From positions 1 through 12,984 of the forward strand of contig LARN01000039.1 in NCBI GenBank assembly GCA_000980495.1: 12,984 nucleotides of DNA, written 5' to 3'. Positions within the stretch are counted from its first letter, which is position 1; each line of letters begins with the position of its first letter. The translations under genes were made by a program, and so were the position numbers. Below, piece by piece: positions 7,643 to 12,984 of this stretch. The notes beneath the pieces were generated by a model. The model was not told the origin of the DNA. It did no database searches and saw nothing but the letters and a program-made list of their open reading frames with translations. The DNA is from Acinetobacter sp. N54.MGS-139. Its GTDB lineage: Bacteria; Pseudomonadota; Gammaproteobacteria; Burkholderiales; Burkholderiaceae_F.

Positions 7643-7672
7643 TTGGATTGAGAAGAAAAGAATTTTTATGAT
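7643..7672 (+). promoter_or_regulatory. Candidate sigma-70 promoter of the exported-protein cassette
   Basis: TTGGAT (7643-7648) and TATGAT (7667-7672) are separated by 18 bases. The -10 box matches consensus at five of six positions, the -35 at three. The expected start of transcription near 7679 would leave a short leader ending in the AAGGAG ribosome site (7685-7690) of the esterase gene. No clear terminator was seen between this and the upstream operon. Confidence 0.45.
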
Positions 7673-7695
7673 GGAGGCATATAGAAGGAGAAAAT

Positions 7696-8460
7696 ATGCC
7701 TCTTAACCGCCGTTCATTCCTCGGACTTTCAACAATTCTTTTGACTTCTCCTCTGCCTGTGTTTTCTTCGGAAAAGAAATCCGCCAAGAGAATCCTGGTT
7801 TATGGTGACTCGAATTCTTTCGGATGGGCCTGGAGCCCGGAAAAAGACATCTATCGTCTTCCAATCGATCGAATTTGGCCTCAGGTCATGGCTCAAAAAC
7901 TTGGCCCCGATTATGAAGTCGAAGTTAATGCCTTGGGCGGCCGAACCGTAAAAAGAGATCAAAAAGACGGAAACGGAACCGACAAAAGCCTTTCCGGTAA
8001 GTTGTTCAATGGGATGGTGTCACTTCCTGCGGTTCTTTCCGAAAACCTTCCTCTGGATTTAGTCATTATCATGCTCGGAACCAATGACGCGAATTCAAGA
8101 TATAAGAACAATCCAAAAGCGATCGCCGATGATCTTGAAGAGATGATTCGTAAGATTCAAGCAGGTGAATGGCAATCCAACACTAAATTTAAGACACCAA
8201 AAGTCTTAGTCATTGCACCTCCGCTGCAGCCGAATGAAACTGCTTACGGCGATGCATTCAACGGCGCAGAAAAAATCACCAAAGAGCTTCCGCCGCTTCT
8301 GCAGGAAAAATGCCGAATGCTTGGCACCGAATACATAAACGCTCAAGACTTCGTGAAAGGTATTCCCGGACAGATTGACCGTGTTCATCTTTCTCCGGAG
8401 CAGCACAAGGTTTTAGGCGAGGCGGCAGACGCAAAGGTCAAAGAAATCTTTGCGCATTGA
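7696..8460 (+). CDS. Exported SGNH/GDSL-family esterase (Tat-type signal)
   Basis: This is a 254-residue SGNH hydrolase, similar in layout to arylesterase/acyltransferases of the Mycobacterium smegmatis MsAcT type. Blocks in order: YGDSNSFGW with nucleophile Ser39, a block II glycine in LGGRT (80-84), LGTNDAN with Asn130 for the oxyanion hole, and DRVHLS with Asp228 and His231. The full catalytic set is present. The N-terminus NRRSFLGLSTILL fits a twin-arginine signal, with cleavage probably before residue 26 or so, so it should act in the periplasm. Expected reaction is ester hydrolysis or transesterification on small acyl or aryl esters; substrate unknown. The AAGGAG site supports the ATG. 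It is the first gene of a four-gene cassette of exported products. Confidence 0.9.
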   Translation: MPLNRRSFLGLSTILLTSPLPVFSSEKKSAKRILVYGDSNSFGWAWSPEKDIYRLPIDRIWPQVMAQKLGPDYEVEVNALGGRTVKRDQKDGNGTDKSLSGKLFNGMVSLPAVLSENLPLDLVIIMLGTNDANSRYKNNPKAIADDLEEMIRKIQAGEWQSNTKFKTPKVLVIAPPLQPNETAYGDAFNGAEKITKELPPLLQEKCRMLGTEYINAQDFVKGIPGQIDRVHLSPEQHKVLGEAADAKVKEIFAH

Positions 8461-8487
8461 TTGTTGAAAGAATCTTAGGTGGGATGA

Positions 8488-8907
8488 ATGAAACTTCTGA
8501 GCGCTGCCGCCGCAATCTCAGCTTGTTTACTTATGTCCGGAAACATCATGGCCCAAAACATTCAGATCAAAGTCGACGACAAAGCCTTTACGGGAGAGTT
8601 GAACAACAACGATGCCGCCAAAGACTTTGCTGCAAAGCTTCCGCTGAAACTCAAATTTGAAGATTTCGGAACGACGGAACGGATCTCTTATCTTCCGAAG
8701 CCTCTGAGTTTGGGAACTGCTCCAAGAAACTGTGATCCGCAAAAAGGCGATATTGCTTATTACATTCCTTGGGGAAATTTGGCGGTTTTTGTTAGAGATT
8801 TCCGCCCGTCTGACAACTTAGTCCCGCTCGGAAAACTTTCTTCAAAATCGCTTGAGGCCATCCAAGAAAGCGGCTCCAAAGATGTTGAAATCAGTCTTGT
8901 TAAGTGA
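8488..8907 (+). CDS. Exported cyclophilin-like fold protein
   Basis: The 139-residue product has a Sec signal ([22 protein letters not shown], cleaved before QNIQ) and a single domain with the pattern of the cyclophilin-like fold family: an opening beta strand [14 protein letters not shown], a [11 protein letters not shown] segment, then [19 protein letters not shown] and LVPLGKL. Members share a beta-barrel with cyclophilins but not clearly the prolyl isomerase active site, and their function is not established. AGGTGG lies just upstream of the ATG. Its stop overlaps the GTG of the DUF362 gene by four bases, pointing to coupled expression. I assign the family with good confidence and no function. 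Confidence 0.75.
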   Translation: MKLLSAAAAISACLLMSGNIMAQNIQIKVDDKAFTGELNNNDAAKDFAAKLPLKLKFEDFGTTERISYLPKPLSLGTAPRNCDPQKGDIAYYIPWGNLAVFVRDFRPSDNLVPLGKLSSKSLEAIQESGSKDVEISLVK

Positions 8908-9853
8908 ACGATATGGAAACAACAGGATTTTTGAGAAGAACGATTCTTTTAACGGCAGCTGCAATGCCGATGATGGGAAGTAAAGTGTTGGCAGCAACTC
9001 CGAATCAAGGTGCATCTACCGTCTATTTTGCAAAAGACATCAATGCAGAGAATTTTTTAGCAATTTATGACCGACTTAAAAAGGACGGAAACCTTCCGGA
9101 CGACGGAAGACTCACGGGAATCAAACTTCACGGCGACGATGTCGATACGAATCGAGCGATGTGGGAAGCGCTGCTGAATCACATTCCGAACAGCAAATTT
9201 GTTGAATGCAACTATGCCTCAATCTATCCGGCCGGAAGAGGCAATACGCAAGGAAATATTCGGGCGATTACTGCTCAAGGCGTCGACAAGAATCGCCTCG
9301 ATATCTTGGATCGCAAAAACGAATTCACGGAAATTTCTATCAAAGGCGGAAAAGAATTAAAGTCCCTCTCCGCGCCGACCGCCTTATTGAAGGAATACGG
9401 CTGTGTTGCAGTGACGGCAAATTTCCGAATTCCGAGTTTTGCGAGATTTTCCGGTGCTTGTAAGAACGTCGGAATCGGTTTAGCGGAGTGGGCAAGACTC
9501 AAGTTCATGGCCCAGGAGTCAAAAAAGATGCTGGTTTCTTCAGAAGACTCGCTGACGCCTCAAAAGGCATTCACGATGCAATGGGCCATCGACTGCTTTT
9601 TATTAACGTGGTCTCAAACATTCACGTTGATCCGCTGAAAGGCACCAAAGTCCGAACCGGAAATCTCGGCATCGTCGGATCTCTTGATTTGCTCGCCGCC
9701 GACCAAGCTGCAGCCGACTTAATTTACGGGCTATCGCCGGCCGAATACAACGCTTATTCGCTCCAAGAAAAGATTGACAGAGGCTTCCTTCAGCTCGAGT
9801 ACTTGGACGAAATCGGAGCTGGAAACCGTACCTACAAACTCATAACACTCTAA
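8904..9853 (+). pseudogene. Exported DUF362-family protein, split by a -1 frameshift
   Basis: Two overlapping frames together make one DUF362 protein of about 316 residues. The first (from GTG at 8904, or ATG at 8913) encodes an export signal ending near KVLAATP and the family's N-terminal half as far as KNVGIGLA (to about 9485). It then degenerates and stops at 9638. The second frame carries the rest: [54 protein letters not shown] and a C-terminus ending YKLITL at 9853. The switch falls near 9483-9487, where one base appears to be missing. A zero-frame A AAA AAG heptamer at 9521-9527 lies downstream and could shift ribosomes in the same direction, but the conserved GKTQVHGPG lies before it. 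DUF362 proteins are of unsettled function; many homologues have iron-sulfur or redox neighbours. The start overlaps the preceding stop. Confidence 0.8.
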
Positions 9854-9870
9854 TTCTTATAGGAAAAATC

Positions 9871-10443
9871 ATGAAAAAACTCCTCATAGCCACACTTCTT
9901 GGTTTAGCCGCGGCCGGAGCACAAGTTCAGGCCAAAACGCTGCTTGTCTATTACAGCTTCACCGGAAATATTGAAAAGGCCGCTGACGCCGTTAAAGACC
10001 AAACCCCGACGGATGTGCTTCGGATTCAGCCGGCGCAAAAAGGCTTGAACTACGCGGCTAACAATTATTCTCTCGGAAGTGATTTGGTGGACCAAATTCG
10101 AAGCAAGCCGAATGACGCTTTTTCTTATCCCGCCATTGATCCGGTAAACGTGGACTTTTCAAAATACGATACCGTTATCATCGGTACGCCGCTTTGGTGG
10201 AGCAATATGGCGGCACCCATGCAAACGTTCTTATTCCACAACGGAAAGGCAATGGCCGGCAAGAAAATCGGTTTGATTGTCTCGAGCGCCAGCAGCGGAA
10301 TTTCCGGCGTTGAAAGAGATGCTAAACGCCTTATTCCTGAAGGCAACTTCACAAAGAGCCTTTGGATCCGCTCTTACCAAGTTTCGTCCGCACCGAAGAT
10401 GGTGTCCGAGTGGCTCAAAGCCAACGATCTGGCTTTCAAGTAA
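9871..10443 (+). CDS. Exported flavodoxin
   Basis: This flavodoxin-like domain protein of 190 residues binds FMN and is expected to act as an electron carrier or small flavoenzyme. A Sec signal (residues 1-21, ending VQA) precedes KTLLVYYSFTGNIEKAA, the FMN-phosphate loop of flavodoxins, at about 22-38. IIGTPLWWSNMAAPMQTFL (about 109-127) supplies the second flavin-stacking loop, and GLIVSSASSG the third. Ordinary flavodoxins are cytosolic, so the signal peptide is notable. FMN would have to be loaded after export or carried by Tat-like folding, which the sequence does not settle. AGGA precedes the ATG, 17 bases after the end of the DUF362 gene. It is the last gene of the cassette and is followed by a strong hairpin. 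Confidence 0.9.
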   Translation: MKKLLIATLLGLAAAGAQVQAKTLLVYYSFTGNIEKAADAVKDQTPTDVLRIQPAQKGLNYAANNYSLGSDLVDQIRSKPNDAFSYPAIDPVNVDFSKYDTVIIGTPLWWSNMAAPMQTFLFHNGKAMAGKKIGLIVSSASSGISGVERDAKRLIPEGNFTKSLWIRSYQVSSAPKMVSEWLKANDLAFK

Positions 10444-10455
10444 TTTTTTCCAATA

Positions 10456-10479
10456 AGAAAGGCGCCGAAGCGCCTTTCT
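10456..10479. terminator. Bidirectional terminator between convergent genes
   Basis: A perfect 10-bp stem, AGAAAGGCGC (10456-10465) with GCGCCTTTCT (10470-10479), closes on a CGAA tetraloop. It lies 13 bases after the flavodoxin stop and about 33 bases after the asparaginase stop on the other strand. T residues are partly inside the stem; on the minus strand a further T-rich stretch follows. Confidence 0.8.
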
Positions 10480-10511
10480 CATCAAATATCAAGAAGATCT
10501 AATCGATCAGA

Positions 10512-11561
10512 TTAATATTGGTCGAACATTCTCTGGATTTCTTTCGGATCCTGAGTCTTCGTCAGAGCAAGCTGCAGGAGCAGACGAGCTTTCTGAGGAT
10601 TCAGTGTGTCGGACTCTAAGAAGCCTGCCTTCGTCCACATGGGCAGAGAAACTGTTGTAGCACCGTTCGGAACACGAGCGCTTCTCACAACGACTACGCC
10701 TTTAGCTACAGCGTCTTTCAGACCTTCCATTGTCGGGTTGGCGATAGAGCCGTTGCCCGTGCCGGCGTGAATGATGCCTTTGGCACCGGCTGCAACAGCT
10801 GCGTCAGCCATCACACGGTCATCATCAACGTGTGAGTAGATGATGTCAACGCGGGGCAGCGTATCGAGTTTGCTAACGTCAAATTCGCTGTTCGTAGTGT
10901 GACGTTTTGTGGACTGCTTGTAGAAACGAACCTTATTTCCGCTCACATAGCCCATAGCGCCGAGTTCCGGAGACTTGAAGGTAGCCGGGTTGGTCGTATT
11001 GGTCTTGGTAACGTCGCGAGCGCCGTTGATTTCATCATTCATGACGATCATCACGCCTTTGCCCTTGGCTTCAGGCGTAGAAGCAACACGAACGGCTTCG
11101 AGCAGGTTCATCGGGCCGTCTGCGGAAATGGCTGTTGCAGGACGCATAGCGCCGACCAAAATCACAGGCTTGTCGCTCTTAGTGACGAGGTTCAGGAAGT
11201 AAGCGGTTTCTTCCAATGTGTCGGTACCGTGTGTAATCACAACGGCGTCAACCTTCGGATCGGCCAGCAGTTCGTTAACGCGCTTGGCCAGTTTCAGCAA
11301 GGTCTTTGTGTCCATGTTGTTGGAAGAGATCTTGACGACCTGTTCTCCGGAAACATTGGCATAGTCTTTCATTGCCGGAACGGCTTCGATCAAAGTCTGA
11401 ATGCCTAAGTCACCGGCTTTGTATCCGGTTGTCTGAGTGCTGGAAGCGGCGGTACCGGCGATCGTTCCGCCTGTAGCCAAAATCTTAACGGAAGGGAGGT
11501 CGGCAGCGAAAGCCGCGGTGGCAGCCATCAGAGCTGCGGAAACGAGAATTTTCTTGAACAT
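10512..11561 (-). CDS. ansB: Periplasmic L-asparaginase (type II)
   Basis: This enzyme hydrolyses L-asparagine, and often some glutamine, to aspartate and ammonia in the periplasm. A Sec signal covers residues 1-19 (ending AAFA). The mature part has both catalytic triads intact: ATGGTIAG (29-36) with Thr33, Tyr47 in the flexible loop, THGTDT (110-115) with Thr113 and Asp114, and DVTKTNT (183-189) with Lys186. The 349-residue length is normal. No Shine-Dalgarno is visible ahead of the ATG at 11561. It lies downstream of the solute receptor gene on the same strand, separated by about 110 bases that hold two hairpins, so it may be expressed partly by read-through. It contrasts with the degenerate paralogue at 5931-7115. 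Confidence 0.95.
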   Translation of the reverse strand: MFKKILVSAALMAATAAFAADLPSVKILATGGTIAGTAASSTQTTGYKAGDLGIQTLIEAVPAMKDYANVSGEQVVKISSNNMDTKTLLKLAKRVNELLADPKVDAVVITHGTDTLEETAYFLNLVTKSDKPVILVGAMRPATAISADGPMNLLEAVRVASTPEAKGKGVMIVMNDEINGARDVTKTNTTNPATFKSPELGAMGYVSGNKVRFYKQSTKRHTTNSEFDVSKLDTLPRVDIIYSHVDDDRVMADAAVAAGAKGIIHAGTGNGSIANPTMEGLKDAVAKGVVVVRSARVPNGATTVSLPMWTKAGFLESDTLNPQKARLLLQLALTKTQDPKEIQRMFDQY

Positions 11562-11583
11562 TTTTTTGGATGCAAAAAGTTAG

Positions 11584-11603
11584 CCTCAATCCTAAAATTG
11601 AGG
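11584..11603 (-). other. Leader hairpin upstream of the asparaginase gene
   Basis: CCTCAAT (11584-11590) pairs perfectly with ATTGAGG (11597-11603) around a 6-base loop. On the minus strand it is followed by CTAACTTTTTGC just before the asparaginase start. It could be a weak terminator or an attenuator-like leader element; its position 23 bases upstream of the ATG is the main argument. Confidence 0.45.
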
Positions 11604-11632
11604 AATTACCCACCTAAAAAGGTATTTTTAAA

Positions 11633-11654
11633 CCCGGGCATCGGAATGCCCGGG
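11633..11654 (-). terminator. Terminator-like hairpin after the TctC receptor gene
   Basis: A perfect 9-bp CCCGGGCAT/ATGCCCGGG stem (11633-11641 with 11646-11654) with a tetraloop begins 16 bases after the receptor stop. The T-tract on the minus strand is interrupted (TTTAAAAATACCTTTTT), so termination may be partial, allowing some read-through into the asparaginase gene. Confidence 0.65.
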
Positions 11655-11669
11655 ACAAATAATCAAAAA

Positions 11670-12617
11670 TTATTTGTAGAGGTCGTTGACAACGTCACGA
11701 GCAAACTTGTCCTGGGCCTTGATCAGGTCGCCGAGTTCCTTGTTGTCTTTGAAGTCGAGAGCCATACCGGCTTTCTTATGAGCTTCAATGACAGCAGGAT
11801 CCTGCATGGTCTTCTTGAAGGCTTCAACGTAGTACTGAATGACTTCGGGCTTAGTTCCCTTCGGAGCAACTAAAGCACGAGCAGAACCGTACCATTCGGG
11901 GTAGAGGCCTTTTTCGCCGAGTGTCGGAACATTCGGGAGTTCAGGATCACGTTTGGTGTTGAAAACAGCCAGAACGCGAAGTTCGGGTTTGTCGCCCTTA
12001 ACGAGCTTGGCAACGTCAGCAACCTTGGCGCAGGTGAAGTCAACTTCGCCCTGACGAAGAGCCAGCAGCTGGTCGGCTGTACCGCCGTAAGGAATGGCTT
12101 TGTACTTGAAGCCGGCGCTCTTAGCAAGCAGCTGAGCAGCAGTGTGGTTGGAAGCCTTGTTGCCGTTTGTGGAGGCTTTCAGGTTTCCTTTCTCTTTAGC
12201 GGCGGCAACGAGTTCTTCGATAGTCTTGTAGGGAGAATCGGCCTTAACAGCAACAACACCGGCTTCCGTCAGATGGTTGGCGATAGGAACGATGTCATTG
12301 ATGGAGAAGGGAGCACCCGGCTGTGCAGCCAAAGTTGTGAATGTCGGCAGGTTGATGAAGCCGATGGTCTGGCCGTCGGGTTTGGACTGAACTAATTTTG
12401 TCCAGCCGATCTTGCCGTCAGCACCGGGAAGGTTCTGAATGATGATGGTTTTCGGAATGTACTTCTGGGCTTCGGTAGCAAGAAGACGAGCACCTGTGTC
12501 TGTGCCGGAACCGGCTTTGTAAGCAACGATAACGTTGACGTCACCGGTCGGTTCCCATGCCATAACTGTCATCGGCAGGGCCATAGCAACTGCAAAAGCT
12601 GCGAGTACTTTTTTCAT
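11670..12617 (-). CDS. TctC/Bug-family periplasmic solute-binding protein
   Basis: This 315-residue receptor belongs to the tripartite tricarboxylate transporter (Bug) family, which captures carboxylates and related small ligands in the periplasm. A Sec signal (residues 1-20, ending TVMA) precedes the family pattern: VNVIVAYKAGSGTDTGARLL, IIQNLPGADGKIGW, then KASTNGNKASNHTAAQLL and FKYKAIPYGGTADQLLALRQGEVD in the hinge region. The ligand cannot be told from sequence. AGGAGG (12627-12632) lies 9 bases upstream of the ATG. No TctA or TctB membrane partner is in the window, so it may be an orphan, as is common in Betaproteobacteria with expanded Bug families. Asparaginase follows downstream, suggesting amino-acid or dicarboxylate use, which is inference. 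Confidence 0.92.
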   Translation of the reverse strand: MKKVLAAFAVAMALPMTVMAWEPTGDVNVIVAYKAGSGTDTGARLLATEAQKYIPKTIIIQNLPGADGKIGWTKLVQSKPDGQTIGFINLPTFTTLAAQPGAPFSINDIVPIANHLTEAGVVAVKADSPYKTIEELVAAAKEKGNLKASTNGNKASNHTAAQLLAKSAGFKYKAIPYGGTADQLLALRQGEVDFTCAKVADVAKLVKGDKPELRVLAVFNTKRDPELPNVPTLGEKGLYPEWYGSARALVAPKGTKPEVIQYYVEAFKKTMQDPAVIEAHKKAGMALDFKDNKELGDLIKAQDKFARDVVNDLYK

Positions 12618-12665
12618 TTCAAATATCCTCCTAAGGATGGTGATTTTTTTTACTGCTGAACCCAG

Positions 12666-12695
12666 ATCACATTTGCAGGATCATTTATCCGACAA
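12666..12695 (-). promoter_or_regulatory. Candidate promoter of the TctC receptor gene
   Basis: On the minus strand TTGTCG (12695-12690) and TGTGAT (12671-12666) are spaced 18 bases apart, each matching four of six consensus positions. Transcription starting near 12659 would give a leader of about 40 bases that includes the AGGAGG site. It lies between the intron end and the gene, so the intron need not have removed the promoter. Confidence 0.3.
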
Positions 12696-12770
12696 ATGAC
12701 GACTCCGAATCAGTAATGTGGATATTAACCCACGCTTACAAATTTTGGAATAAAAATCTGTGAAATGGCT

Positions 12771-12984
12771 ATCGAGTAGGGTCTCGCTGAATTCCAGCGA
12801 ACCCCCTCTCACACCACCGCCCGTACCGGTCTGGTAGGCCAAGTCCCCTTGGTTTTACGGCGGTTTCTCAACGTTTTAACCTTTATAGCACCCTAACCAC
12901 GACCAACCTCTTTGTTTGAGGAAGTCTGTGGTCAGAGTGGTCGCAAGAATGTGACTGTTGGATATTCGCCAATAACCCTTTCGA
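12771..12984 (-). mobile_element. 3' end of a group II intron (right edge)
   Basis: Reading the minus strand, the maturase C-terminus is followed by the GAGAAACCGCCGT...GGCGGTGGTGTGAGAGG block typical of the domain V region after intron-encoded reverse transcriptases. Domain VI comes next: GGGTT-CGCTG pairs with CAGCG-A-GACCC (12779-12799), leaving a single unpaired A (complement of 12784) as the branch-point. Eight bases beyond it the sequence reads CTAC, giving a likely 3' splice site at 12776; the widely seen ACTCGAT string ends at 12771, so the boundary is uncertain by a few bases. The 5' part of the element is outside the window. The exon side leads into the receptor gene's upstream region. 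Confidence 0.85.
12876..12984 (-). CDS. Group II intron reverse transcriptase/maturase, C-terminus only
   Basis: The last 36 codons, including the stop, encode RKGYWRISNSHILATTL followed by a short tail containing FLKQRGW and ending LGCYKG, before a stop at 12876. The GYWR(I/M)(S/A)NS...LT..(F/Y)L pattern is the standard C-terminal end of group II intron-encoded proteins of the bacterial type found with this domain V. The reverse transcriptase and maturase domains lie beyond the window edge. Partial at its 5' end by the window boundary, not by mutation as far as can be seen. Confidence 0.85.
   Translation of the reverse strand, partial: RKGYWRISNSHILATTLTTDFLKQRGWSWLGCYKG

Noticed and set aside
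9521..9527. A AAA AAG heptamer as a programmed frameshift that produces functional DUF362
   Set aside because: The conserved GKTQVHGPG motif is already in the second frame before the heptamer, so slippage there would lose it. A deletion near 9485 explains the data better; the heptamer is kept only as a curiosity.
1..12984. CRISPR arrays, tRNA or rRNA genes
   Set aside because: No regularly spaced repeats and no recognisable cloverleaf or rRNA sequence was seen on either strand.

Overview
The window looks like an accessory stretch of chromosome from an asaccharolytic, amino-acid-using Betaproteobacterium, most likely Burkholderiales/Sutterellaceae. This is inferred from a TctC/Bug-type receptor beside a periplasmic type II asparaginase, a PepA aminopeptidase, moderate GC and strong AGGAGG-type ribosome sites. 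No rRNA, tRNA or CRISPR was seen, so the taxonomy is an inference only.

Layout. Both edges are mobile DNA. At the left edge a probable transposase N-terminus runs off the window (1-98, minus), next to an SF0329-like gene that stops after 90 residues (125-397, minus). About 300 bases of AT-rich non-coding DNA follow. At the right edge (12771-12984, minus) is the 3' end of a group II intron: the last 35 codons of its reverse transcriptase/maturase, then domains V-VI with a bulged branch-point adenosine.

Between them are four blocks. (1) A minus-strand set: a threonine aldolase-family PLP enzyme (698-1735), leucyl aminopeptidase PepA (1817-3280) and a DMT/EamA permease (3443-4345). (2) Divergent from these, a tight plus-strand operon: an FAD-linked 2-hydroxyacid dehydrogenase (4510-5916), an asparaginase-fold protein that has lost most catalytic residues (5931-7115), and a DUF4186 protein that overlaps it by one base (7115-7540). 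(3) A plus-strand cassette of four genes whose products all begin with export signals: an SGNH esterase with a Tat-like signal (7696-8460), a cyclophilin-like fold protein (8488-8907), a frameshifted DUF362 gene (8904-9853) and a flavodoxin (9871-10443). It ends in a strong hairpin shared with the next, convergent unit. (4) A minus-strand pair: an orphan TctC/Bug solute-binding protein (11670-12617) followed by an intact exported L-asparaginase (10512-11561), separated by two hairpins.

How the genes fit together. Most of the window deals with amino-acid and organic-acid scavenging: periplasmic asparagine deamidation, peptide trimming, threonine/glycine cleavage, hydroxyacid oxidation, carboxylate capture and metabolite export or import. 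The most unusual content is the exported flavodoxin/DUF362/cyclophilin-like/esterase cassette, which looks like an extracytoplasmic flavin or redox module, and the catalytically dead asparaginase paralogue lying a few kilobases from an intact one.
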